A stretch of DNA of 64,000 nucleotides from Ephydatia muelleri (Eukaryota; Porifera; Demospongiae; Spongillida; Spongillidae). Under the pieces are notes generated by a model. That model was not told where the DNA came from, did no database searches, and was given only the letters and a program-made list of their open reading frames with translations. Below are positions 10,448-21,035 of the stretch, piece by piece (the stretch's first letter is position 1; each line of letters opens with the position of its first letter). The stretch spans positions 1,091,669 through 1,155,668 of the forward strand of contig JABACO010000003.1 of the NCBI GenBank assembly GCA_013339895.1, read 5' to 3'. Position numbers and translations under genes: made by a program.

Positions 10448-10720
10448 GTGTTGGTGGCTAAGGAAAGAGACACAATGCATGATCAATGGTCATATCAGTG
10501 CACAGTGTTTTCAGAACATCTCAAAAGTGTCTTTGGGATTGATATTACTAATGATGTCCCTGACATTCACCACCTGCTATTTTGCTATCGGTGCAAGCGA
10601 GTGATAGACAAATCTGTACATGATCAACATCATCGTGCTCCATATAAAAGCTCGTGTTCAAGTGGGAGGCCCATGACGAAAAAGAATGTCCGTTGCATAT
10701 GTGTGTACATGTACATGGAT
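10448..10720 (+). pseudogene. RAG1 N-terminal zinc-region-like fragment
   Basis: The frame has LKSVFGIDITNDVPDIH, then FCYRCKRVID, then APYKS; after a frameshift near 10650 comes FKWEAHDEKECPLH. The order VF.ID...DV..IHP..FC..C....  ..W..H...C resembles the zinc-binding segment before the RING of RAG1 and of N-RAG-type transposon proteins. The similarity is by eye. No RAG1 core is nearby. Confidence 0.55.
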
Positions 10721-10810
10721 ATTATTATTGTTACATTATACCATCCAGATATGTCATCCCAAGAATAAAATGTACACATCCAAGAGGTCGTTCTATAGGC
10801 TGTTCAATTA

Positions 10811-11014
10811 TTGAGTACATTAGGGAATTGCAACACCAAGCTGCATACCCCACTAGCCAATAGAAATTATGCAGTGGTCCTGGAACAACTTCAGTGCCCG
10901 CTCTGCCTAGACACTTTGAGCAGACCCCTGGAGCTCCCATGCAGAGCACTGGTGTGTACCATTTGCACTGTGAAGTTGTTCATCATGTTCAACTGCCAGT
11001 GTCAACAGATTTAA
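10811..11014 (+). CDS. RING-like fragment following the RAG1-like segment
   Basis: LEQLQCPLCLDTLSRPLELP is followed by C, VCTIC and VKLF: a C3HC4-type RING start in which the histidine position reads R. It stops after about 67 residues, before the last Cys pair of a full RING. Its place right after the RAG1-N-like segment mirrors the zinc region-RING order of RAG1. Truncated. Confidence 0.55.
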   Translation: MSTLGNCNTKLHTPLANRNYAVVLEQLQCPLCLDTLSRPLELPCRALVCTICTVKLFIMFNCQCQQI

Positions 11015-11019
11015 TTAAA

Positions 11020-12228
11020 GCGGCCAATTAAGTTAATAATTTAACAAATGCTCAAAAATAATTACAAGGGAAAAACTACTAAAGTGCTTATCCACTAGAC
11101 GCTCAAGGTATAGTATATATTTACCTTAACCTTTTCCATTGATACCAGCCAACAAATACTAACAAGCTGTGCTCATCTATGATAGATGTAGCACAGGAAA
11201 AGCTTGTTGCCTATGTCGTCTGTGATTTCCAAAATCTACGCGCACAGTGCCACAGCATTTACAGCCAATTTGTTTATAAAATCATGGAATTAGGTATGTT
11301 AAAGTAAAGTACTCTAAACGATTCTATGCTCACCTTGTACTTGTTTAACAGAACTTGCAATATCATGGTTTATGGTTCATTTCCGGACATCATTCCCCAA
11401 GTGTTCTACCTCGCTTAAAATGAACCTCCTGAAGACCATGTAATGCCATGGGCAAGACGCACCCATGCACGATTCGGTCTACTCGGAGAGCAAGGGGCGG
11501 AATCAATCCTAAGTTAATACCTCCCATACCCGACAAGACGAAAAGACTGTTGTCAATACTTAAAGAACATCTAATATCAATTGCACCACACAGCGTTGCA
11601 GCCATCCCCTAGCCATGTAAAATTAAAAAACAAGGTCCACCATGAAGCTCTACATGTGTATACCTGCAAAATACTAGCGCCAACAAACAACAATAGAAGT
11701 AGTAAGTACCACTTGTTGCCTTAAGTTTTCAGCTTTCATTTCGGTCTCAAATATTGCTCTTGGGGGAGAAAGAGCCCGCCGTAGTGAAGACGTCCTTCGA
11801 AAGGCGGCCGCTTTCGAATGCTATACCTATAAGAACTAACGCATCTGACTCAGGCCTTAAATAGAAAAAAAGTGCTTCTATTGTTGTATGCATATGGCTT
11901 ATAAAATTTGCTTTGTTCATATATAGTTCAAGTGCCAAGGTGTTGCTAGGGCATTACATAATGTTTTCAATACTTTTGGAAGGAGTCTAGAATTTCAATG
12001 ACCGCAAACTACAGTGCACTGTGCGCTTGCATGAATGATAAATCAAACTTGTGGCCAGCACCGGAATTCATTGTGTTTTTGGACCCACGAGACTATCTAG
12101 GTAACACCATTTCACACTCTCCCCAAGTGATGTAATTACGTCACTATGCATGTAAACTGCTATTGAATGATAGTATTTATAACTCATCAAGTAACAAAAC
12201 TACACTAAATAACTGACATGATACCAAG
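11020..12228. other. No gene seen
   Basis: AT-rich stretch of about 1.2 kb. Short ORFs (for example 11390-11605 and 11747-11938, minus) show no recognisable motif. Confidence 0.4.
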
Positions 12229-12497
12229 TGGGGTGAGGAACACACCATAGACCAGTACATGGGGTGAGGAACACACCATAGACCAGTACATGGGGAGAGG
12301 AACACACCATAGACCAGTACATGGGGTGAGGAACACACCATAGACCAGTACATGGGGTGAGGAACACACCATAGACCAGTACATGGGGTGAGGAACACAC
12401 CATAGACCAGTACATGGGGTGAGGAACACACCATAGACCAGTACATGGGGTGAGGAACACACCATAGACCAGTACATGGGGTCAGGAACACACCATG
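12229..12497. repeat. 31-bp minisatellite, array A (about 9 units)
   Basis: The unit is GTGAGGAACACACCATAGAC followed by CAGTACATGGG, nearly identical copy to copy. The same unit recurs at 15266-15515 in the same orientation. Because 31 is not a multiple of 3, long minus-strand ORFs cycle through frames and are not evidence of a gene. Confidence 0.95.
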
Positions 12498-12746
12498 CAG
12501 TTGAAATCGTGATACTTGAGCATAAAATCGTTTTCAGCACTTCGGCATTAGTTTTGGGAAAAATGGTGAATATCACAAATCTGATTGCATATTATGTTGA
12601 TAAACTATATGACAACGTATATCGAAAGTGTGAAGTTGTCACGTGACTTTGTAATTTTTTAACAGCTTCGTTTGTGCAGCCTGTTCAATAAGCACGTTTG
12701 ATTGGCCTGAATCTTGCTGGCTCAATCGATCGTTCGAGATGTAGGG

Positions 12747-12789
12747 ATCAGCGGCGGCGCGAGGGTTATCAGCGCCCGAGGGCAGGACA
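12747..12789. mobile_element. hAT-like terminus truncating the Gypsy element
   Basis: CAGCGGCGGCGCGAGGG closely resembles the TIR of the hAT at 2665-4075, followed by a GCGCCCGAGGGCAGG block. The Gypsy RNase H coding breaks off at 12790 against it. Confidence 0.5.
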
Positions 12790-13918
12790 ATGAAATTTTC
12801 GTCCATACAAATACACGTGAAATCTTTTTACCCCGAAGATGATAGCTAGAGCCTCTTTCTCTATCTGTGCATAATTTTGTTCTGCATCCGACCACGTCCG
12901 CGACGCGAACGCTATTGGCTTTTCCGTTCCTTCTTCACTTACTTGCGTTAACACCGCCCCTACACCATAACTTGCAATTGATGCATCTGTAGCCAGTCTC
13001 AAAGACAACTTGAGATTATAAATTGCTAGAAACTTGGAAGATGTCAACATGCCTTTGGCTGCTAAAAAGGCTTGACTACATTCTTCGGACCACCGCCATC
13101 TATTATTCTTCTTCAGCAATGCGTATAATGGGGAAGTAATTGTCGACAGGCTGGGCAGAAATAATAATTAACCATTCCTATAAAACGATTTTAATTCTGC
13201 CACATTCCTAGGCTGTGGAACGTTCACCATAGCTTCTATTTTGCTTTCAAGCGGGTGCAAACCTTCTGCGTCTATCCTATGCCCCAAGAATTCAACAGAG
13301 TTGGCCATGCATATGAACACACACTTAGTAATGCCATGGGTTTTCAGACGCTCCATGCAACACTAGCTCCAGATTCATCAGGTGTTCGCCTTCACTACCT
13401 CCTGCTACCAATGTAGCAAACCGTTCTTGGTACGCCTTGTAACACGGAATGTCAATCCATGAGTTTCTGGAAAATGGCGGGAGCCGATGCAACTCCGAAC
13501 GGTAATCGGGAATACTGATACAGACCCTTGTGTGTATTAATAGTGCATCTTGATTCCTTATCCAGAGGAAGTTGTTGATACGCGTTAGACAGGTCAAGAC
13601 TCGTCTACATGTTCTTCTGGTCTACTGGTCTACATGCAGGGCAGAATTCACCGTTACTTTATAATCCCCACATATTCTTATACTTCGGTCTGGCTTTGGA
13701 ATTGGTACGATGGGTGTTGCCCATTCACTGTGATTGACTGGACAGATAACTCCTGTTTTCTCAAGACGCTCCAGCTCCGTTTCGATTTGTTCTTTCATTG
13801 CAAAGGATACCGACCTAGGTCTACAAAAAATGGGCTGGGCTCCCTCTTTCAGGACTAGCCTTGCTTTAAATTGATGTATCTCACCTAGGTTAAACACTTC
13901 TGGAAAACCATTTACCAA
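12790..13918 (-). pseudogene. Ty3/Gypsy RT and RNase H, decayed (Gypsy A)
   Basis: Read on the minus strand. 13918-13622 is the RT N-terminal part (EQIETELERLEKTGVICPVN, ATPIVPIPKPD, IRICGDYK). A broken palm region follows (about 13600-13360). 13356-13168 has EFLGHRIDAEGLHP. 13119-12790 is the thumb/RNase H part with RWSEECSQAFLAAK, LRLATDAS, GVGAVLTQ, AFASRTWSDAEQNYAQIEKE. Several frameshifts. Coding stops inside RNase H at 12790, so integrase is missing. Confidence 0.92.
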
Positions 13919-14344
13919 AGCTTATCTGCTACTCCTTTATTCTCTGTAATTCCCTTGCTGTTAATTGTGGGCGGGGTTACAAGTGCGCTTTTTAGATGCC
14001 ATTGTATTCTAAACATACTTTAACCAATCTCTGCCCAGCAAACTAGGACCTTTTCCAGCCACCACAACTAATCTATATGCCTTTCCTGCTTTCCCAGCCT
14101 GACCCTTACCCCAACTTCTCCTCATACCTGTATTCTCTGAGTTATATAAGTGGCAAGCTTTAGTGTAGACTCTTTCAGCAGTAGTTTGAAAACTTTTTCC
14201 TATAGATGATAGTCGCTGCGGCCCCCCGTGTCTATTTCCATCATCAGAATTTCTCTGTTGACATCCATCTTCACCATGTATGCACTCGTTTCCGAGGTGC
14301 CCTGTGACTTAAACAATGAGCCCATTGTTCCCTCACACAATGTA
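13919..14344 (-). pseudogene. Gypsy A protease region, decayed
   Basis: Near 14220-14270 the minus strand reads VNREILMMEIDTG, an aspartic protease active-site signature (DTG). Several stops separate it from gag and RT. Confidence 0.65.
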
Positions 14345-15118
14345 TCAATTACACGGATGATACCCGTGACCTTCTTCACCTTGTTTATCCACCCATTTCA
14401 GCTCTTCTTTGTCCTGTCTTGTCTTACAGCTTGCTTCAATGTGGCCCTTCTTGTGGCACCTATAACATACTGCATTTTTAAAACGACAATGCTCAGATTG
14501 ATGCCCCTTTTTCCCACAATGCCAACACACCCGCCCCCGTTGTGCCGGACTACTACCGTAATCTTGAACCTTCTGTACCGGTACTTCTGAGACTTTAACC
14601 TCCTGACTGCTCTCCTGCGCTGCTTCCATGCCTCGAGCTATTTGCACTGCCTTCTCAAAATCTAGGTTCGCTTCTGACAGTAGCCTCCTTTGTATACCTT
14701 CATTTGCCAGTCCGCATACGAAACGGTCCCTCAACGCCTCTACCAAAAATGCTCCAAACTCACATGTACCCGCTAATCGTTTAAGCTCTGCTACATACTC
14801 CAAAACCGACTCTCCATTACCTTGGTTATGCCGGTTGAAATGGAAACGTTCGACTATGACCAGACGCTTCGGTTCAAAGTGTTCCTGAAGGGCTGTCACC
14901 AGCTGTTCATACGTCTTATCTCCAGGTACTTCAGGATGCAGCAAACTCCTGAGCAATGTATACATCCTACTGCCAATCACGCTGAGAAGCACTGCCCCTT
15001 GTCTCACTGTTGGTATCCCGTTAGCAATGAAAAACTGCGAAAGTCTTTCCAAATACACCGTGACAGACTCCAGTTCCGACTGAAACTCTGATATTTGGCC
15101 TACGGATACAGCAGCCAT
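14345..15118 (-). CDS. Ty3/Gypsy gag with two zinc knuckles (Gypsy A)
   Basis: An intact 257-residue ORF begins MAAVSVGQISEFQSELESVT. It has a retrotransposon-gag capsid-like region (LVTALQEHFEPK, FHFNRHNQGNGESVLEYVAE) and two CCHC knuckles near the C-terminus, CWHCGKKGHQSEHC and CYRCHKKGHIEASC. Role by family: capsid protein of the retrotransposon particle. The frame ends after the knuckles; protease lies downstream, broken. This is the best-preserved part of Gypsy A. No LTR was recognised at 15119-15265. Confidence 0.93.
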   Translation of the reverse strand: MAAVSVGQISEFQSELESVTVYLERLSQFFIANGIPTVRQGAVLLSVIGSRMYTLLRSLLHPEVPGDKTYEQLVTALQEHFEPKRLVIVERFHFNRHNQGNGESVLEYVAELKRLAGTCEFGAFLVEALRDRFVCGLANEGIQRRLLSEANLDFEKAVQIARGMEAAQESSQEVKVSEVPVQKVQDYGSSPAQRGRVCWHCGKKGHQSEHCRFKNAVCYRCHKKGHIEASCKTRQDKEELKWVDKQGEEGHGYHPCN

Positions 15119-15265
15119 ACCACCCTCGTCGCCAATATGACATACCCACGTAGGCCTATCGTTGAGTCTGACGAAATGAGTATATCAACTGATAACCACT
15201 CGATATCACACTATTAAGTACTCTGAATCACGCATGCGCAGCATACACAGAATAGTTCCATATAC

Positions 15266-15515
15266 TACAAGGAACACACCATAGACCAGTACATGGGGTG
15301 AGGAACACACCGTAGACCAGTACATGGGGTGAGGAACACACCATAGACCAGTACATGGAGCGAAGAACACACCATAGACCAGTACATGGGGTGCGGAACA
15401 CCATAGACCAGTACATGGAGTGAGGAACACACCATAGACCAGTACATGGGGTCAGAAACACACTATAGACCAGTACATGGGGTGAGGAACACACCATAGA
15501 CCAGTACACTGGGTA
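15266..15515. repeat. 31-bp minisatellite, array B (about 8 units)
   Basis: Same unit as the array at 12229, slightly more diverged (one unit has a 3-bp deletion near 15395). The two arrays flank Gypsy A at about 250 bp on each side. Confidence 0.95.
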
Positions 15516-15533
15516 CCCTCGCCACACCTCTTG

Positions 15534-15817
15534 TCACTCACCCTCCTTCCTCCCCAGCTCCCTCACTTCCTGGGCCTTTGCATATTGAGAAATGCCCTCC
15601 AATGCAGCTGCTAATCTCTTCCATGATGCTGAGGTGTCAGAGGTGACCCAGAACCCAACCATGGCTTTTTGACAATCACCAGCCATCCCATGGCAGTTTT
15701 GCTCTATCTCGTCCAACTTTGTTTGATCAAGATTCAGTTCAACCCCAAGAAACTTCCAGTCAACAACACCACTTATCTGCAGTAGAATGTTCTTGACATT
15801 GAAGCTATAACGTTCTG
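15534..15817 (-). CDS. Death-domain exon, terminal
   Basis: On the minus strand an acceptor (TTACATCACAG) precedes RYSFNVKNILLQISGVVDWK, then LNLDQTKLDEIEQNC, KAMVGFWVTSDTSASWKRLA and ALEGISQYAKAQEVREL, ending LGRKEGE and stop. The helix pattern, with a mid-domain W and the SW..L..AL signature, is that of death-fold domains, which act as homotypic adaptors in apoptotic and innate immune signalling. Upstream exons were not identified. Probable host gene. Confidence 0.8.
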
Positions 15818-15950
15818 TGATGTAAACTGACATCATTACTATAACCTATACAACATAGTAACCACACCCATCACCACACCCATCTCCCCATCATGAAAAA
15901 AACTCTTGAACTGGTACATCATCAGTACTTAGTAAACAAGAAATTATCTA

Positions 15951-16035
15951 TCCAGGTTTAGATGAAGGATTGGGTGATATTCGGTTCACACGCCACATAA
16001 GGATGTGGGTGCAGGGGCTGTACTGTTGGACAGGT
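15951..16035 (+). repeat. 85-bp dispersed duplicate, copy 1
   Basis: TATCCAGGTTTAGATGAAGG and the following 65 bases recur at 16866-16948 with one difference. Non-coding, same orientation. Confidence 0.9.
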
Positions 16036-16166
16036 TTTCCACATGCTTTTGTGGGGGGAATTTCATCGTTGTACTCGTACCATAGGCTTTATTTATATTT
16101 TTATGAGTAGTACTAAAGTTGAAATGTGTCACTATGTGGTTTTTTCCTTCACCTCGTGCTTTTAGT

Positions 16167-16388
16167 CTGAATTACGAATTTGTGAAAATATGGGTGGAAG
16201 AAAATTTAACTTGGACGTGCAATGAAGAACGCGTAAAGAAAGAAACCGAAGCCTTAATTTTGAATCTCGTTGTATCCATTCCTCGGAATTTGTTGCACAT
16301 TCATGTTTGTCCTGAACTTAATCTTTCTCTGTGCTCTGAAGAACCATCTGTTGATGACCCACATCTATCTGTGTATCTGCGTTTGTAA
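16167..16388 (+). CDS. Possible terminal exon, unrecognised
   Basis: An acceptor-like CTTTTAG precedes an open frame with LNYEFVKIWVEENLTWTCNE and IPRNLLHIHVCPELNLSLCS, ending in YLRL and stop. Composition looks like real protein. No family recognised. Confidence 0.35.
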   Translation: MNYEFVKIWVEENLTWTCNEERVKKETEALILNLVVSIPRNLLHIHVCPELNLSLCSEEPSVDDPHLSVYLRL

Positions 16389-17060
16389 ATGTCATGTCAG
16401 ATCTCTTCAGCAACTTACATCCCGTGTGTCCTCGCTTACAGTGTCACTCCCGTGAGGATGTTTGTTGTTTTCTGAGATTCGCCTGCTTGTCTACATGTAT
16501 TATGATTCATTTGTTAGTTGTACATGGTTATTGCTTTCATAGGGCCTGTATACGAGCACTTACATGGTTTCTGTGGTTCTCACTCGCATTGCCCGTGAGA
16601 CTTGGCGTTAATTACTAGTGTTGCCAATCCCCTACTCTATTATCTATGCCGACATGAAGGAATTCTTATCACGATAAAAGAGTCCTAACCTTTACTACTT
16701 TTGTGGTCTAGGCAATAATGTGACTTCCAAGAGATACAGTTCAGCCAGAGTAGCATTACATGCTTGGTAGGGACATTAAGTATACTTTGCATGCTCTCAA
16801 CTGAATTATTCACTTTTGGTGAACAGATACAGTGTTATGGTACAACATATCAAGAAAGAATCATATCCAGGTTTAGATGAAGGATTGGGTGATATTTGGT
16901 TCACACGCCACATAAGGATGTGGGTGCAGGGGCTGTACTGTTGGACACATGCATGGTACATCGTAAGGTGCTATACAACTAAGCATCATTGCTGATATGA
17001 TGAAAAAAGGCAGACTTAAGTACTTAACATAAATCACATAAACGGTATTTTTAATAAAAT
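16389..17060. repeat. Non-coding, with second copy of the 85-bp duplicate and a splice-site copy
   Basis: Holds the duplicate at 16866-16948. It also holds TGGTCTAGGCAATAATG at about 16704, which recurs at 18121 across the splice acceptor of the RING gene. No gene seen otherwise. Confidence 0.55.
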
Positions 17061-17490
17061 TTACAGGATACTAAATCATGTCTTCCACCTGTATGGAAAA
17101 GTCTTGTACAAAAATACCAAAAAGAATTTGACTACGCAAAAATTTAATAAACATTGCGCTCTGTATGCATGGCATCATGCATCATCAAACAGGAGGTATT
17201 TGAAGTCGGATATGTTCGCGGCAGTGAGGCAAGGTGCCACAATAGGAAGGCATTCCATGTGGATCTAACAACTGGGCATATGGGTATCAAGAGTACTTCC
17301 CATCGTGGTTGTTTTGAAAGGTACAATAAAGGATATCTAGTAGAAAGGTAATCAGATTTTAATAACATAGCTCATATCTGCCTAACTTCCATATCCTTAA
17401 ATTCACTTAAATTAGCGATCTTAGTAAGAAAGTATAACTGTTGCCTTCATTTTCAAAAACCTGGTATGATTATGTTACTTTTACAGGATA
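17061..17490 (+). other. Possible exons, unrecognised
   Basis: TTTACAGGATACTAAATCAT occurs twice (about 17062 and 17483), each time looking like a splice acceptor plus exon start. The frame 17154-17351 encodes AFHVDLTTGHMGIKSTSHRG, which looks protein-like. No family recognised. Confidence 0.25.
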
Positions 17491-18124
17491 CTAAATCATG
17501 TAATGACAAACTAATTGAGTACAGTACTCTACACTATATTGGATGCGACATTTGTGAGTACCGTAAGATGGCTTCTCAGGGTTTTGTGCTGAAGCAACAG
17601 TTGTCCTACACAGAGGGCAGACATGGTGTTCCTGCGGTAGACGCAACATGATTATTATGTAACATACCTGATTTCTTACCTTGAACCACTGATCAATACA
17701 TTCCTGATGGAACACATGTCCACACTTTATTGCCTGAATATCTCTACCATTCTTAATGTCATCATAGCACACTACACAGCTGAGTAATATACATTTGGTG
17801 TCCATGTAATCACTGCACCACTCCAAAACCCTTACTTGTTTTCAGAGGTTGTTGAAGATGTTGGGGATGGTGCCCTCATTGCTCCACACATGGTTTCCTG
17901 GTTTACAACCCGTCCTTTGCATTGAACAGTTCTTGTCACTGAAGCTGGTACTGATGCAGTCTGCTGTACAAGTGATCCACTGGGTGTGTACTGACAGCTT
18001 GCTCCAATCCCATCTACATATCCAACTCTTCTTCCCGAGACCATTCTCTCATTTAATGCTCTTTCATTGGTCCTGACAGTCACATCACTTGGTGGTATAA
18101 CCACAACAGGAGGTCTGGTGTGGT
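17491..18124 (-). CDS. RING-H2 finger protein, 3' three exons
   Basis: Minus-strand exons are 18124-17836, 17779-17680 and 17631-17491. The first has DVTVRTNERALNERM and RAPSPTSSTTSEN. The second begins CVVCYDDIKNGRDIQAIKCG and continues HVFHQECIDQWFK. The third begins EHHVCPLCRTTVA. Splicing gives CxxC...CxHxxHxxC and a C-x10-C-x2-C end, exactly the RING-H2 spacing of E3 ubiquitin ligases. Introns are 56 nt (phase 2) and 48 nt (phase 0), both GT-AG. Upstream exons, possibly with a membrane segment as in Goliath-type ligases, are not in view. Confidence 0.85.
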
Positions 18125-18592
18125 CTAGGCAATAATGTAACTTCCCTGAAACACCTTCTTATCCACCTTCTATCTCCCTCACCCACCATTCGTGCCACAT
18201 GACCTTATAACTCCATTCCTCACACATCACACATGCACCCCAACACACAAACTCCACCCATCACCCCACCTCTTACCTCCGATATACGAAAAGTGGGGGG
18301 GGGGGGGGGGGGGGGGGGTCCACTTCAGGTCCGATATACGAGAAGTAGGGGGGAGGGGGGGGGGGGGGCAGTCCGCTTCAGGTCCGATACCTTTGTTTGG
18401 CACACAGAAAATACTTTATCGTTGATTATAAACGGTTACAATTTTGACCAAGGGAGGTGCTCAAGCACTTCACACGCACGCGCGAATGAACTTAATTGTC
18501 TTTTTTAATTGTATTCATTCTTGAGACGGAGGGGGGTGCCCGAGCCCCCTGAGCCCCCCCCCCCCCCCTAAATACGCCACTGATTCTGTAGT
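18125..18592. repeat. Poly-G tandem repeats and a hAT-like terminus
   Basis: Two to three copies of a unit holding TCAGGTCCGATATACGAGAA plus a G-run lie at about 18280-18393. The stretch ends with a C-run and TAAATACGCCACTG, a CAGTGGCG-type hAT terminus at 18592 against which Gypsy B breaks off. Left partner not found. Confidence 0.6.
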
Positions 18593-19228
18593 TGACTTCG
18601 GACACTGGCTGTAGGCTATCACTCAACCATTCTGCTCTAGGATGGCACCCAATCCTGCCAGGTTGGCATCTGTTTGGAGGACCAATGGGCTTGCCTCTTG
18701 GATATGCTAGGATACGTGCCACTGTTAGCTTTGTCTGTAAGTTCCTAAAGGCTTGTTCACATTCTTCAGTCCATCGGTATTGGTATCTTTTTGTGTCAAC
18801 TAGTGGAGGGGTCTTGCAATGTCTGCGAAGTGCTAAATCAATGTTCAATAATATAGGATGCAAAGCCTATGAAGTGCCCTACTGTTGCATCTCTGGGCCT
18901 GGGCCAATCTTGGACTGCCTGAACCTTGCTGTTGTCTGGAGTCATTCCTTCTGCAGAGAAAACATGTCCCAGGTAGACGATTTGTGCTCCAATCTGGGGA
19001 GTAGAGGAGTACATCGTCTTGGTAGGTGGTTACGAATGGTAGCCCCATCATTACACTCCTTGGAGGAAAATGTGCTTGTGGTCCCACTGTGTTGATGTGA
19101 TGAGTGGCAGCCGTGGACACACTGTACAAATGAATGGAGCCCAGATGAATGGAGAGCAGATCACTGAATTCTTTAACCACAATATTGAAGCGTGGCCTGA
19201 CATATGCCTGGGCTTCTATGTCTGTGTG
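18593..19228 (-). pseudogene. Ty3/Gypsy RT/RNase H junction, decayed (Gypsy B, downstream part)
   Basis: The minus strand reads TYQDDVLLYSP (RT active-site YxDD, here QDD) near 19070 and YRWTEECEQAFRNLQTKLTV, ARILAYP near 18760. RNase H begins but is cut at 18593. Multiple frameshifts. Continuous with the Gypsy pieces at 20022-21030 once the hAT MITE is removed. Confidence 0.82.
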
Positions 19229-20021
19229 CAGGGTTGCTGTAGGCCAGCCAGGGGTCTGGCCTGAGGCCGGCCGGCCTGACTGCCTGGCCTGATAGGCCGA
19301 CCTGTCAGGCCAATCAATTATAAATTATTCGGTGTTCAATTAATTGATACGCATGCAACGTGATTTTGCCTCCGCTATGTCGATCGACAATTCTCCTGCA
19401 TGGTCCATCATCTTTAAACACTCCTCTGCCTTCCACTCGTCACCTCAAACCTTGTCCTAACCCCGATCTGAGGGAATACGTGTATTTTCAAGAGCCAAGT
19501 TGATCCAGGAGTGTCAACGATGGAATCTACTTCCCCAACGGCTGGAAGCATCAATTATGCATAATGCATGGCTGCTTCGAATGCATTAAGCCAATATTAC
19601 GTACACTCTTGCTCAGTCGCTACACTCTTGCTCAGTCGCTACACATGTTATACAATGTATTTGAAATTCTGCTGCTTTTTGTCAGTTATTAAATATGAAT
19701 GATTTACAATCGTGCATTTGGTGAATGTGTAAAGTCATTTCAGTACTTCGTATTTATTGGTTGCACCAAATCCTCCGTAATAAGATATTATAATACTTGT
19801 GTATACTGAATATGATTGCAGTTGACAAAATATAAACATGTAATTAGGAATGAAGGATTTGTATGCCGTCAATAAAAAGTAATAAACAGTTGATGATTGA
19901 GTTTTCAATGAGAAGCCCGCCTAACATATTGCATGATGCTTAGGGTGGGCGTGGTCCGGCCTGATAGGCTAGACCCCTGGCCTGACAGGCCTGACAGGCC
20001 GGCTGGCCTTCGGCAACCCTG
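19229..20021. mobile_element. hAT MITE, 793 bp, perfect 8-bp TSD
   Basis: The left end CAGGGTTGCTGTAGGCCAGCC and right end GGCTGGCCTTCGGCAACCCTG are inverted. TSD TCTGTGTG at 19221-19228 and 20022-20029. Both subterminal regions are packed with GGCCTGACAGGCC-type palindromes. No coding sequence. A 19-bp tandem duplication (TACACTCTTGCTCAGTCGC) lies at about 19600-19640. Confidence 0.93.
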
Positions 20022-20460
20022 TCTGTGTGATCTCCAGATGCCAGTATGGTGCATTCTGCCACGATGTTGGTGTTCGTGACATTGCAAGCTTGATCCCTCT
20101 TCTTGACCTGTCTGCCCATATCCTTTCTAGATCGGAGTGGCCATCATACATAATGTGGCTTTTTCTGCATTTGGTGGGGAAGCACTGTGACCAGAGTTGT
20201 TCGAAAGCCTACCTGCAGTTCTTGTTGTCATAAAACGTCAATGCCAAGTATTGCAGCAGCAACTACGTTTTCAACAACTTGGAAATCACGTACGCGGTCT
20301 ACCATATTTAACTTCACCCGGACAGTTACATGGTCTAATATGGGGAGGCAGCCGTCACTACTCGTACATTCTGTGGTGGCTGGACTTTCACGACCTTGTG
20401 CATTCTTATTAGTGCTTCTTTACGGATCAGCGACACTGAGGACTCTGAATCCAACATGAT
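20022..20460 (-). pseudogene. Gypsy B protease and linker, decayed
   Basis: Near 20440-20460 the minus strand reads MLDSESSVSLIRKEAL. The context is a retroviral-type aspartic protease in which the Gly of the D-S/T-G triad reads E. Downstream fragments include RRGIKLAMSRTP. Stops and frameshifts throughout. Confidence 0.6.
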
Positions 20461-20559
20461 GTCCAGTTCTTTGTCTCCTATTATTCCAATTATTCACTTT
20501 TAGAGCAGCTATGACAATGGGTTTACGTGGGCTTAAAGGTTTACGGGTGGCTAGCTGCT

Positions 20560-21035
20560 TCCCGCTGCAGACATCCCGCTAAAATTTCCCTGTTGATTCC
20601 TTGCCTCCGGCTACGGTCGAAGGTAGCGACAATTTCGCCGAATGTGTCCAGGTTTTCCGCTATTCAGTAAAGCATAGTATGGGTCTGAAGTCAGGCTGCT
20701 GGTTTCTGTGGCGAGTACTCAGAGCTTCCACTGCTTTGAGACAGCAGCGACTTGAGCTGTTCCATGACATGATTTTCGCTGACCGTAGGGTTTTTCTGCA
20801 GGTGTACCTAAGGTTGCCGCCGTTAGCTCATCCTCCAGGGACATTAGCAGCTTCGCTCGGTCAAATTGAGTCTGAGGATTACGAATGAGCTTTCTCTGTC
20901 GGAACTGTTCAATCACTATGAACGTCGGTGTTTGCGAGACAAGCTTTTCTTTGACCTTCCCATATAGTTCTTTCTTTCTTCGGCGATCAGGTCCAGCCAA
21001 ACGAAGAGTTGCCTTTATTCGCGCGCTGGCATAAA
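20560..21035 (-). pseudogene. Gypsy B gag fragment with remnant zinc knuckle
   Basis: The minus-strand frame has TLRLAGPDRRRKKELYGKVK and NPQTQFDRAKLLMSLEDEL. After a frameshift comes GKPGHIRRNC, the second half of a CCHC knuckle. Only the C-terminal part of gag remains. Confidence 0.55.

Noticed and set aside
12177-12576. Long overlapping minus-strand ORFs with a VYGVFLTPCTGLWCVPHP repeat
   Set aside because: They are the three frames of a 31-bp minisatellite without stops; the same occurs at 15206-15527. No evidence of a gene.
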